Shown here piece after piece: positions 7,250 through 15,272 of a stretch of DNA of 34,963 bases (position 1 is the stretch's first letter; each line of letters opens with the position of its first letter). The translations under genes were made by a program, and so were the position numbers. Under the pieces are notes generated by a model, which saw nothing but the letters and a program-made list of their open reading frames with translations, did not search any database and was not told the DNA's origin. The DNA lies in assembly GCA_050485745.1 (NCBI GenBank), contig JBJHBY010000006.1, forward strand, positions 1 through 34,963. The letters run 5' to 3'. Source of the DNA: JBJHBY01 sp050485745 (lineage in GTDB: Bacteria; Pseudomonadota; Gammaproteobacteria; Pseudomonadales; CAMLJR01).

Positions 7250-8395
7250 ATGGATACTGACACCCTCCCTCCACGACAACGCCTGCTGGCCTATACCCTG
7301 ATTGCCCTGGTGGTCCTGATTGGCCTGCTGGGCATGCGCCTGCTGCGCCCGGAGCACCAGGTCCGGGAGGCACCGGACAGCCGCCCCTTTGTCGAGGCGG
7401 AGCGCTACCGGGTCAGCGATGAGGCCATCACCATCCGCGGCTTCGGCACGGTGCGCGGTGAATTCGAGGCCACCCTGGCCACCGAGGTCAGCGGCCGCGT
7501 CATCCATTTGCACCCGCAGTTGCGCGAGGGCGGGCATGTGCCGCGGGGGGCTTTGCTGGTGGAGGTCGACTCCCGCCCCTACCTGGCGCGGCAGGCCGAG
7601 CTGGAAGCAGAGCGCACGGCCCGGGAGGCTGAGCTGCGGCAACTGGAACGCCAGCTGCAGCGGCTGCAGGAGCTGGCCCAGCGGCAGTTCGTCGCGGCGG
7701 ATGCACTCGATGAACTGCGCGCCCGCACCGATATGGCAAAGGCCGCGCTGCAGCGCGCCTCCGCAGCCCTGCTTGGCATCGAGCTCGACCTCGAGCGTAC
7801 CGCCATCCACGCACCTTTTGCCGCGGTAGTGCAGGCCCCATCCGTGGCACCCGGGGACGTGCTGCAACCGGGACAGGCGCTGGCACGACTGACCAGCCTC
7901 GAACACCTGGAGGTGGAAGTCGCCCTGCGCGGCAATGAGGCGCGGTTGCTGGAGGCCAGCGACGAGCCCATTCGCGCCGCAATCGTCGACCAGCGCGGAC
8001 AACGATACCCTGCGCAGCTGGTGCGTCTGTCCGGGGCCGTCGACCGGCAGACACGCACCGTCACCGCAGTGCTGCAACTGCTGCGCGCCGACGATGAGGC
8101 ACCGGGTCCACCCCGTATCGGCGAGTTTGTCGCCAGCGAGCTGCAGGCCCCGGCCAATGGCCGTCACTATCGCATCCCCCGCGCCGCACTGCGGGAGGCG
8201 GATGCCATCTGGACCATCGATGACGAAGGCCAGGTGCGACGCACACCGATCACGGTGCTGCTGCTGAGCGGCGACGCGGCCTACGTCGAGGCCAGCGAGC
8301 TGGGCGAATCGGGCCTGGTGATGACCCGCCACCCGCTGGTACTGGCCGAAGGCATGGCGGTGCGTGTGCGCACGCGGGACCGGGCCGAGCCATGA
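7250..8395 (+). CDS. RND efflux periplasmic adaptor (membrane fusion protein, HlyD/AcrA type)
   Basis: A 381-residue adaptor that bridges the RND permease and an outer-membrane channel. One membrane anchor lies at about 12-31 (no lipobox, so it is held by a transmembrane helix). The first half of the lipoyl domain contains 'ATEVSGRVIHLHPQLREGGHV', followed by an alpha-helical hairpin rich in Glu, Arg and Leu (about 115-190), then the lipoyl second half 'IHAPFAAVV' and beta-barrel and membrane-proximal domains. The ATG at 7250 is favoured as the start just before the anchor. It overlaps the permease start by ATGA, so the two are translationally coupled. No outer-membrane factor gene is in the window. 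Confidence 0.9.
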   Translation: MDTDTLPPRQRLLAYTLIALVVLIGLLGMRLLRPEHQVREAPDSRPFVEAERYRVSDEAITIRGFGTVRGEFEATLATEVSGRVIHLHPQLREGGHVPRGALLVEVDSRPYLARQAELEAERTAREAELRQLERQLQRLQELAQRQFVAADALDELRARTDMAKAALQRASAALLGIELDLERTAIHAPFAAVVQAPSVAPGDVLQPGQALARLTSLEHLEVEVALRGNEARLLEASDEPIRAAIVDQRGQRYPAQLVRLSGAVDRQTRTVTAVLQLLRADDEAPGPPRIGEFVASELQAPANGRHYRIPRAALREADAIWTIDDEGQVRRTPITVLLLSGDAAYVEASELGESGLVMTRHPLVLAEGMAVRVRTRDRAEP

Positions 8396-11300
8396 AGAAC
8401 CTGCTGGCCTGGTTCATTCGCCAGGGGGTCCCCACCAACCTGCTGATGCTGGGCCTGCTTTTTGCCGGCATCCTCGGCGGCATGACCATTACCCAGAAGG
8501 TCTTTCCGGAACTGAGCCTGGACCGGGTGGAAATCCGCGTGGACTACCCCGGGGCGACGCCGGATGAAGTCGAGTCCTCCATCGTGCAGCCGATCGAGGA
8601 ACAGATCGGTGGCATCGAGGGTATTCGCGAGGTGGTCGGCGTCGCCGCGGAGGGACAGGGCATCGTCACCGTCGAATTGATCAGTGGCGAGGACGTGCGC
8701 AAGCGTCTCGAGGAAATCAAGGCCGAAGTTGACCGCATCACCACCTTTCCGCGGGAGGCGGAGCGCCCCGAGATCCGCGAGCTCACCAACCGTCACCGCG
8801 TGATCGAGCTGGTGGTTCACGGCGCCGCCGATGAAGCATCGCTGCGCGAACTCGCCTATCAGGTGAAGAGCGACCTGGTGCTGCAACCGGAAATCTCCTT
8901 CGTGGAAGTTGTCGGCGTGCGCGATTACGAAGTGGCCATCGAATTCTCCAGCGAGCGCCTGCGCGAACTCGGCCTGTCGCTCACCGAGGTCGCGGATCGG
9001 GTGGGCGCCGCCAGCCTCGAACTGCCCGCCGGGCGCCTGGTGACCGCCGACGGCGAAATCCGGGTGCGCACCCTGGGGCGCAATTTCGACCGCCGGGACT
9101 TCGAGCGCCTGCCCCTGATCGCGCGCCCCGATGGTACCCAGATCCAGCTGGGCGATGTCGCCGTGGTGCGCGATGGTTTCCGCGACCTCGACCTCGTCAC
9201 CCGTTTCAACGGCCAGCCCGCGGCCATCGTGCGGGTCTACCGCATCGGCGACGAGCAGGTCCTGCGCCTGGTCGATGCGGTGGAGCACTACGTCAACGAG
9301 GAGTTGCGACCGCAGCTGCCCGAGGCGCTGTCCGTTCGCATCTGGCGCGACGATGCCGAGGAACTGAAAAACCGCATGCGCCTGCTGCTGAAGAACGGCG
9401 CCCTCGGCCTGTTCCTGGTATTCGTCACCCTCACCCTGTTCCTGGACCTGCGCCTGGCCCTGCGCATCGCGAGCAGTATCGCCATCACCTTCGTCGGCGC
9501 CCTCGCCTTCATGAATCTGTTTGGCGTCACCATCAACCAGATGTCCCTGTTCGGCTTTATCCTCGCCGTGGGCATCGTGGTGGATGCCGCCATCGTTACC
9601 GGCGAAAACGTGTTTGGTCAGGCGGAGCGCGGGCGTGCGGGAATTCCGGGGACGATCGCCGCCACCACACGTATCGCGCCGCCGGTGGTGTTCGCGGTCT
9701 CGACCACCATCGCTGCCTTTCTCGCCCTGATTTTCATCCCGGGCCTGATGGGGCAGTTCATGCGCGATGCCTCCTCCGTGGTGGTGATCGTGCTCACCGT
9801 CTCCCTGGTCACTGCGTTGCTGATCCTGCCGCGGCATCTCTCCCAGGTGAACTGGCAGCGGCCGGCGGCGGTGCCCGGTTCTGCCCATATAGAGCGCGCT
9901 CGCAGCCGTGTCGCCAGGGACCTGCAACGCTTCACCGATACCCAACTGACCCGAGCGGTGCGGCTGGCCATCGCCAACCCGGGTATCACTCTGTGCGCGG
10001 CGATCGGCAGCGTGGTGCTGGCGGTGGGCCTGATCGCCAATGACCTGGTCCGGGTCACGTTCTTTCCCACCATCGAATCCCGCTACGTCACTGCCGAAAT
10101 CGAGCTGGAAGAAGGTGTTTCGGCGGAACGCACCCTGGCCCTGGCGGAACATCTGGCCCGAATCGCGGACGACGTCGCGGACGAGTTGCAGCAGCGCCAC
10201 CGACTGGAGCAACCCCCGGTTCTGGGCACCCTGGTCAGCGTTGGCCGCTCCCTGATGCTGCCACCCCCGACCGGCGTCACCCTGCAACTGGTGGAGGGGC
10301 ACAAGGCCTCGGTGTCCGTTGAACTGACCCGCCCCGGGCAGCGCCCCTTCACCGGCATCGCCTTCGAACAACTCTGGCGGGAGCGCACCGGTGTGATTCC
10401 CGAGGCACGGGTACTGCGCTTCTCGGCGCGCATGGTCAATCTCGGGGAACCGGTACAGGTCGAGCTTTCCGCCCGTGACCAGGAGTCACTGGACGAGGCA
10501 GTGGCACGACTGAAAGCACACCTGACACAGACCGACGGGGTGCTGGAGGTACGCGATGACCAGGACCGCGGCAAACGCGAGCTGCGCTTGCGGCTCACCG
10601 ACAGCGGGCATCACCTCGGGCTCACCGTCTCGGATCTGGCCCGGCAGAGCCGCGCCGCCCTGTTCGGGGAGGAGGCCCTGCGCGTCCAGCGGGGCCGTGA
10701 TGAGGTGCGGGTCTACACCCGCCTGGATGAGCGCGACCGCGCCGACCTGGGCCTGCTCGAGCACTACCGCATCAAGACACCGAGCGGTGCGCTGGTACCC
10801 CTTGGCGAGGTCGCGGAGCTCAGCTGGGGGCAGACGCCCTCAACCCTGCAGCGGCGCAACGGCCGTCGCATCGTCACGGTAAGCGCCAATATCGACCTCG
10901 CCATCACCACCGGGCAGCAGGTCAACGAAACCCTGGCGCAACGCTTCCTGCCGGAACTCGCCGCGGACCTTCCCGGGCTGCTGTATGACTTCGGCGGTGA
11001 GCAGCGCGAACAGGGCGACGTCGGCAGCCGCCTGCTGCGCAACTTCCTGCTCGCCCTGTTCGCCATCTATGTGCTGATCGCGATTCCGTTCCGCTCGTAT
11101 GTGCAACCACTGATCGTGATGGCCGCCATTCCCTTCGGGCTGGTCGGCGCGGTGGTGGGCCATCTGCTGCTGCGCCTGGACATGACCGTATTGAGCATGT
11201 TCGGCATCGTCGGCCTGTCAGGGGTAGTGATCAACGGCTCCCTGGTGATGATCGATTTCATCAACGAGGAGTACGACCGCGGCCGCACCTGGAGCGACGC

Positions 11301-11559
11301 GGTACTCGAGGGCGTACGCAGCCGCTTCAGGCCGGTGTTGCTGACGGCCATCACCACATTCCTCGGGGTGTTTCCGCTGATTCTGGAGCGGGATATTCAG
11401 GCCCAGTTCCTGATTCCACTGGCAGTCAGCATCGGCTTTGGTGTGCTCTTCGGCACCGCCATCCTGATGCTGGTGGTCCCGGCACTGGCCATGCTACCGG
11501 GGGTGCGGCGACCGCGGGAACGCGATGCCGATGAGGAGTTGCTGGAGGGGCATTCCTGA
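8392..11559 (+). CDS. RND efflux transporter permease subunit, AcrB-related, with altered proton-relay residues
   Basis: A 1055-residue inner-membrane pump of normal RND length. TM1 is at 13-33, a large periplasmic porter loop at 35-330, the TM2-6 block at about 335-480, the second porter loop at about 555-880, and the TM8-12 block at about 883-1035. The TM4 motif reads GIVVDAAIV (394-402): Asp398 matches AcrB Asp407 but the second Asp (AcrB Asp408) is Ala399. In TM10 the AcrB Lys940 region reads GLSGVVINGS (941-950), without Lys and with Gly949 where related pumps of this subgroup often have Asp. It is the second gene of the operon, with an ATGA overlap. Export substrate unknown. The 3' end runs into the heptamer array. 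Confidence 0.93.
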   Translation: MKNLLAWFIRQGVPTNLLMLGLLFAGILGGMTITQKVFPELSLDRVEIRVDYPGATPDEVESSIVQPIEEQIGGIEGIREVVGVAAEGQGIVTVELISGEDVRKRLEEIKAEVDRITTFPREAERPEIRELTNRHRVIELVVHGAADEASLRELAYQVKSDLVLQPEISFVEVVGVRDYEVAIEFSSERLRELGLSLTEVADRVGAASLELPAGRLVTADGEIRVRTLGRNFDRRDFERLPLIARPDGTQIQLGDVAVVRDGFRDLDLVTRFNGQPAAIVRVYRIGDEQVLRLVDAVEHYVNEELRPQLPEALSVRIWRDDAEELKNRMRLLLKNGALGLFLVFVTLTLFLDLRLALRIASSIAITFVGALAFMNLFGVTINQMSLFGFILAVGIVVDAAIVTGENVFGQAERGRAGIPGTIAATTRIAPPVVFAVSTTIAAFLALIFIPGLMGQFMRDASSVVVIVLTVSLVTALLILPRHLSQVNWQRPAAVPGSAHIERARSRVARDLQRFTDTQLTRAVRLAIANPGITLCAAIGSVVLAVGLIANDLVRVTFFPTIESRYVTAEIELEEGVSAERTLALAEHLARIADDVADELQQRHRLEQPPVLGTLVSVGRSLMLPPPTGVTLQLVEGHKASVSVELTRPGQRPFTGIAFEQLWRERTGVIPEARVLRFSARMVNLGEPVQVELSARDQESLDEAVARLKAHLTQTDGVLEVRDDQDRGKRELRLRLTDSGHHLGLTVSDLARQSRAALFGEEALRVQRGRDEVRVYTRLDERDRADLGLLEHYRIKTPSGALVPLGEVAELSWGQTPSTLQRRNGRRIVTVSANIDLAITTGQQVNETLAQRFLPELAADLPGLLYDFGGEQREQGDVGSRLLRNFLLALFAIYVLIAIPFRSYVQPLIVMAAIPFGLVGAVVGHLLLRLDMTVLSMFGIVGLSGVVINGSLVMIDFINEEYDRGRTWSDAVLEGVRSRFRPVLLTAITTFLGVFPLILERDIQAQFLIPLAVSIGFGVLFGTAILMLVVPALAMLPGVRRPRERDADEELLEGHS

Positions 11560-11567
11560 AGAGCAGC

Positions 11568-11720
11568 TGGACGCAAGAAGCGAAACGCCAGACGCCAGAC
11601 GCCAGACGCCAGACGCCAGACGCCAGACGCCAGACGCCAGACGCCAGACGCCAGACGCCAAGTATGCTGCACCTTGCATCCCGCGTCTCGCGTTTTTTTG
11701 CGTCTTGCGTCTTGCGCTTC
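11568..11720. repeat. perfect (CAGACGC)10 tandem array facing a GCGTCTN arm
   Basis: In the convergent gap after the RND pump, 13 heptamers of the form NNNACGC/NNNAAGC run from 11568 to 11658; the last ten (11589-11658) are perfect CAGACGC copies. A complementary right arm (11676-11720) has GCATCCC, GCGTCTC, GCGTTTT, GCGTCTT, GCGTCTT and GCGCTTC, interrupted by a run of seven T at 11693-11699. The facing arms could form a hairpin, and the T run makes it a plausible intrinsic terminator for the pump operon. A perfect tandem array of this kind is prone to length variation by slippage. No coding potential is credible. Confidence 0.85.
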
Positions 11721-11730
11721 CAGCAATCCC

Positions 11731-12183
11731 TCACACCGGCTTCACGGTAATACGCACCCGCTCGTCGCGCTGTTCGATCTGCTCGAACAGACGCTTGTAA
11801 CCGGAATAGGCAATGCGCCATTCTCCGTTCCGGCGGACATAGCGGTCGCGGTACAGGGCAGACCCGGTCAGGGTGGTGTTGTCCTCGAGGTTGACGAAGA
11901 TGTCCTGCAGGTACCAGAGACCTTCCGCAGTGTCGCCATCCACACTGATTTCCGGGTGATGGCCATGGTGCATACCGAAGCGGGTGGGGGTAAAGGCATT
12001 CTTGTAGAACACTTCGAGATCCGGCCAGCCCTTGATGCTGATTTCGTACTCGCCGCCCTTGAAGAACACCTCGGCATCCTCGGTAAAACAGGCCTTGAGG
12101 GTCTCCAGATCACAGGTGTCAATGGAACGGAAATAGCGTGCCTTGAGCTGCTTGATCAGCTCAATGGATTCGAGGTCGAGCAT
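11731..12183 (-). CDS. SnoaL-like (NTF2-fold) polyketide-cyclase/dehydratase family protein
   Basis: A 150-residue single-domain protein of the cone-shaped NTF2 fold (SnoaL_4 type, the fold of scytalone dehydratase, ketosteroid isomerase and the small dioxygenase subunits). Visible landmarks are the N-terminal helix 'LDLESIELIKQLKARYFRSID', here cut for length (LDLESIELIK then QLKARYFRSID), 'FTEDAEVFF', a His-rich strand 'MHHGHHPEI' near 80-88, and a C-terminal 'GEWRIAYSGYKRLFEQI'. The start is ATG 12183 with GGGAGG upstream; the open frame extends to 12258 but lacks family similarity there. Such proteins act as isomerases, cyclases or dehydratases on small ring compounds. Specific reaction unknown. 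Confidence 0.82.
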   Translation of the reverse strand: MLDLESIELIKQLKARYFRSIDTCDLETLKACFTEDAEVFFKGGEYEISIKGWPDLEVFYKNAFTPTRFGMHHGHHPEISVDGDTAEGLWYLQDIFVNLEDNTTLTGSALYRDRYVRRNGEWRIAYSGYKRLFEQIEQRDERVRITVKPV

Positions 12184-12296
12184 GGGTACCTCCCGGTCGT
12201 GAACTGTTGTGTCGACCGGAGCATGGTAGCCCGATTCGGGGGTGTACCGCCCCGGCACCGCTAACGACGCCGGAAACGGTACGAATAGTCAGCCTG

Positions 12297-12977
12297 TCAG
12301 AAGCGGTAGCTGACCCCGACGCGATAGATGAACGGGTCGACTTCAATCGAGTTGGCGCGCAGGCTGGAACCCGCAACATTGAAGCGACCGTCGGTGCGCA
12401 CACGGGTGGCATTGACCTCACCGAACAGACTCACCGATTCGCTGACGGCGACATCAACCCCGGCACCCGCCAGCCAGCCAAAGGTGCTCTGGACGGAGAA
12501 ACTGATATCGCTGGTGCCCAGTGCGTTGATCAACTGGGGGCGCGGCTTTTCACTGCTGATGTCGAAGTACACCGCACCCAGCTGGACGTACGGCCGCACC
12601 ATGCTGCCTTCGAGGAAGGTGTAGCGGCCCTGCAGTGTCCACACATCGAGATCGAAGCGACCGACCTTGCCAATATCCAGGCCTTTCTCCTTGGCCTCAT
12701 GGGTCATGCCCGTGCTGTAACTCAGGGATACGGAGATCGCCGGGGTGACGTGGTAGCCAAGGCCGATGAAAAAGCCCACGTCGCTGTCGATGTCATCCAC
12801 CTTCGAGGGCAGGGCCGCGCCATCCAGCGTCAGCCCGCTGCTGCTGACGCCCTGGGGAGCAACCTGCTGGATACCACCGAACAGTTCAAACTCGGCATGG
12901 GCCGGCGCAGTCAGCAGCACCGTGGCCGCGGCGGCAGAGGCAAGAGACGCCTTGAAATGGCTCTGTCTGGTCTTCAT
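12297..12977 (-). CDS. OmpW-like outer-membrane beta-barrel protein
   Basis: A 226-residue outer-membrane protein. A signal peptide (about 1-27, ending TAPAHA) is followed by a barrel with alternating hydrophobic residues and a C-terminal SYRF, the terminal aromatic used by the BAM machinery. Segments such as 'GFFIGLGYHVTPAISVSLSY' and 'VRPYVQLGAVYFDIS' match OmpW, an eight-stranded barrel with a hydrophobic channel thought to pass small hydrophobic molecules. The start at 12977 is chosen as the signal-peptide start, with AGGA/GGAG upstream; the frame is open to 13073 but that extension is not signal-like. It is divergent from the SnoaL-like gene at 13157. A role in hydrocarbon or lipid uptake is inference. 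Confidence 0.82.
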   Translation of the reverse strand: MKTRQSHFKASLASAAAATVLLTAPAHAEFELFGGIQQVAPQGVSSSGLTLDGAALPSKVDDIDSDVGFFIGLGYHVTPAISVSLSYSTGMTHEAKEKGLDIGKVGRFDLDVWTLQGRYTFLEGSMVRPYVQLGAVYFDISSEKPRPQLINALGTSDISFSVQSTFGWLAGAGVDVAVSESVSLFGEVNATRVRTDGRFNVAGSSLRANSIEVDPFIYRVGVSYRF

Positions 12978-13156
12978 GTCCTGATCTCCATCCATTATCG
13001 ATACGCGAAATACAGCGGCCATCGACTGCACCGCCGACACTGACATTACGCCCTGCTCACAGCGGCGGATCATTCACGGGCCTGACGTGAATCAGCGCAA
13101 GTGATACCATCGCCGCAGACTAGATGCCCCTGGCGGGATGACGAAAGGAGCGGGTC

Positions 13157-13525
13157 ATGCAGGCCGATTTCATGGAGCGTTATTACCAGACCTATAACAG
13201 CGAGAACCCGGAGTCGCTCGCGGCCTTCTATGCCGTTGATGTGCGCATGGTGTCCGCCCAGGGAGAGGAAACCGGCCGCGATGCGATCATCGCCACCTAC
13301 CGTTTCATCATCGAGCGCTTCATCGACCGCATGACACCAACACGGATCCTGGTTTCAGGCAATCATGCCGCGGTGGAGATCACCGACGAATTCGAGGCAC
13401 GGCAGGATGTAGCCGATTTCCTGGGCGCCAGTTTTCACAAGGGGGATCGCTTCACCCTGCAACTCTGTGCGGTGTACGAGGTACGCGACGACCTGATCCG
13501 AAGCGTCACCATTTATCAACGCTGA
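13157..13525 (+). CDS. small SnoaL/NTF2-fold protein
   Basis: A 122-residue protein of the SnoaL-like/NTF2 superfamily: N-terminal helix 'MERYYQTYNSENPESLAAFY', then 'AVDVRMVSAQGEETGRDAI', a helix, and strands ending 'VYEVRDDLIRSVTIYQR'. No enzyme-specific residues stand out. AAGGAG sits 7 bases before the ATG. It is 15 bases upstream of the cardiolipin-synthase-like gene on the same strand, suggesting co-transcription, although the functional link is unclear. It is different from the SnoaL-like protein at 11731, not a recent duplicate. Confidence 0.8.
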   Translation: MQADFMERYYQTYNSENPESLAAFYAVDVRMVSAQGEETGRDAIIATYRFIIERFIDRMTPTRILVSGNHAAVEITDEFEARQDVADFLGASFHKGDRFTLQLCAVYEVRDDLIRSVTIYQR

Positions 13526-13540
13526 TACCGGGGCGCCCCC

Positions 13541-14965
13541 GTGCTCCTGCTGTCCTGGCTGATCCTGCTGTTCCATGTGGTGGTACTGCCCTTTGCAGTG
13601 CTGCACGCACTTCTGTACAAACGCGATCACCGCGCGGCACTGGGCTGGATTGGCATCATCATCGTGTTCCCGGTTGCGGGCTCGGTGCTCTACTTCATGT
13701 TTGGCATCAACCGCATTCGTTCCCGCGCGCGGGTGTTCGCCGGCCGTCACCTGCCCCTGCTGGATTTCGGCTATGAACGCGCCGCGCGCATACCGGAGCC
13801 GGACCAGGAAACCGACCCTCACCCCTCACCCCTGGCACTTGCCGGACGGCGGGTCACCGGTGCCCAACTGGTGAGCGGCAACCGCATCGAGATGCTGAGC
13901 AATGGTGAGGAATTCTTTCCCCGGCTACTGGGCGCCATTGCCGGAGCCAGCAGCAGCATCGTGTTGTCCAGCTATCTGTTCTCAACCCGTGGCATTGCCG
14001 CCGAGGTGATCGAGGCGCTGGCCCGTGCCGCGGACCGCGGAGTGGCCGTACACGTATTGATTGATGGCGTAGGCGGGCTGTATGCCATGAACAGTGGCGT
14101 GCGCCGTCTGCGCCGCAGGGGGGTTGCCACCGCAAGCTTTCTGCCGCCCACGCTGCTGCCTCCATCCCTGGGCATCAACCTGCGCAACCACCGCAAGATC
14201 GCAGTGATCGACGGGGAGACCGGCTTCTTCGGCGGTATCAATATCGACCAGCGACACATGCTTCAGGACACCCGCAACCAGCACCCCACGGAAGACGTGC
14301 ACTTTCTCGCGCAGGGGCCGGTGGTGGCTCGACTGCAGGAGGTCTTTGCCCGGGACTGGTGGATGGCCACGCGGCAGTCCCTGCAACTCCCCACGCCCGA
14401 TCACGGCAGCCCGGGAGCGGTAGCCTGCCGGGTCATCGACGATGGTCCGGACGAGGGTCTCGATTACCTGGGCATGACCCTGATCGGTGTTTTCGGCGCG
14501 GCCCGACGCGACATTCTCATCGCCATGCCCTACTTTCTGCCCAGCCGGGAAATGCTCTCGACCCTGCAGGCCGCAGCGCTGCGCGGCGTGCGGGTGCGAG
14601 TCGTGCTGCCAGAGCGCAGTAATCTGCGCTTCGTCGACTGGGCCACCCGCAGCATGCTGTGGGAGCTGGTGATGTGGCACATCGAGGTCTACTACCGGGA
14701 GCCGCCGTTTCCCCACACCAAGCTGATCACCGTCGATGACCACTATGTCATGGGCGGCTCAGCCAACCTGGACCCGCGTAGCCTGCGCCTGAATTTCGAA
14801 CTGGGTGTCGAGATGCTGGACGCCAACCTGGCCCGGCAAGTAAGGGTGTACATCGAGGAATCATTGCCGCGCAGTCACCGCCTGACTCTCGCGGAGCTGG
14901 ACGGCCGACCGATCTGGCAGCGCATTCGCGACGCCTTCTTCTGGCTGTTCTCGGGCTATCTGTAG
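13541..14965 (+). CDS. cls: cardiolipin synthase-type phospholipase D
   Basis: A 474-residue membrane enzyme that joins phosphatidyl groups, most likely making cardiolipin from two phosphatidylglycerols. Two N-terminal transmembrane segments (about 3-24 and 33-55, PLDc_N type) precede two phospholipase D domains. The HKD motifs are complete: His217-Lys219-Asp224 (HRKIAVID) and His392-Lys394-Asp399 (HTKLITVD), each followed by the GG or GSANLDPRS segment typical of the family. The start is GTG at 13541, 15 bases after the upstream gene, with no clear Shine-Dalgarno, which suggests translational coupling. Cardiolipin is the best call; a related transphosphatidylase is possible. Confidence 0.9.
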   Translation: MLLLSWLILLFHVVVLPFAVLHALLYKRDHRAALGWIGIIIVFPVAGSVLYFMFGINRIRSRARVFAGRHLPLLDFGYERAARIPEPDQETDPHPSPLALAGRRVTGAQLVSGNRIEMLSNGEEFFPRLLGAIAGASSSIVLSSYLFSTRGIAAEVIEALARAADRGVAVHVLIDGVGGLYAMNSGVRRLRRRGVATASFLPPTLLPPSLGINLRNHRKIAVIDGETGFFGGINIDQRHMLQDTRNQHPTEDVHFLAQGPVVARLQEVFARDWWMATRQSLQLPTPDHGSPGAVACRVIDDGPDEGLDYLGMTLIGVFGAARRDILIAMPYFLPSREMLSTLQAAALRGVRVRVVLPERSNLRFVDWATRSMLWELVMWHIEVYYREPPFPHTKLITVDDHYVMGGSANLDPRSLRLNFELGVEMLDANLARQVRVYIEESLPRSHRLTLAELDGRPIWQRIRDAFFWLFSGYL

Positions 14966-14972
14966 CGATGAC

Positions 14973-14994
14973 GGCGGGTACACGGGTACCCGCC
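14973..14994. terminator. 9-bp hairpin between convergent cls and rubredoxin genes
   Basis: GGCGGGTAC at 14973-14981 pairs perfectly with GTACCCGCC at 14986-14994 across a 4-base loop, in the 42-base gap between two convergent stops. No T run follows on either strand. It is a plausible bidirectional terminator or 3'-end stabiliser. Confidence 0.5.
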
Positions 14995-15007
14995 AGCGGC
15001 AACACCC

Positions 15008-15178
15008 TCAGTCGAGGGGGTCGAAATCGTACTTGCTGATGCCGCAGTCCGGGCACTCGAAATCCTCAGGCACGTCTTCCCACCGGGTTCCCGGCGCGAT
15101 GCCCATATCAGGCAGGCCCGCAGCTTCGTCATAAATGAAACCGCAGATGACGCACTCCCACTTTTTATAATCACTCAT
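15008..15178 (-). CDS. rubredoxin
   Basis: A 56-residue iron protein that carries one electron through a single Fe(Cys)4 site. The reading is secure: Cys9 and Cys12 in CVICGFIYDE, Cys42 and Cys45 in CPDCG, with the intervening GIAPGTRWEDVPEDF that is nearly diagnostic for rubredoxins. The ATG at 15178 has GGGAG upstream. It lies 94 bases downstream of the acyl-CoA dehydrogenase alpha gene on the same strand, but it also has its own TATAAT-like -10 and a hairpin in its leader. Rubredoxins feed alkane hydroxylases, P450s or oxidative-stress reductases; no such partner or rubredoxin reductase is in the window, so the acceptor is unknown. Confidence 0.95.
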   Translation of the reverse strand: MSDYKKWECVICGFIYDEAAGLPDMGIAPGTRWEDVPEDFECPDCGISKYDFDPLD

Positions 15179-15214
15179 GCAAGACTCCCAACACTCCTCG
15201 ATACCAGGCGATGT

Positions 15215-15256
15215 GCCGGTGCCAGCACCGGCGATGCAAGATCGGCGGCGATTATA
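15215..15256 (-). promoter_or_regulatory. putative rubredoxin promoter (-10 TATAAT) and leader hairpin
   Basis: On the minus strand, TATAAT (15256-15251) lies about 70 bases before the rubredoxin ATG; no good -35 is visible, only weak ATGACG-like sequence at short spacing. Just downstream, GCCGGTGC/GCACCGGC (15215-15222 and 15225-15232) is a perfect 8-bp inverted repeat with a 2-base centre, which could be an operator or an RNA hairpin in the leader. Confidence 0.35.
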
Positions 15257-15272
15257 GCACCGGCAAGCCGCG

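Noticed and set aside
8281..10371. Long minus-strand open frame (696 codons) opposite the RND permease
   Set aside because: High-GC antisense shadow; no family resemblance, low-complexity composition, and the plus strand is a clear RND pump.
11568..11720. Heptamer array considered as a CRISPR array
   Set aside because: The period is 7 bases with no spacers of 25-40 bases and no cas genes nearby.
11525..11800. Short frame encoding a repeated PDARRQT peptide
   Set aside because: It is the translation of the heptamer array (7 bases gives a 7-residue repeat), with no start signal or homology; the DNA repeat is the real feature.
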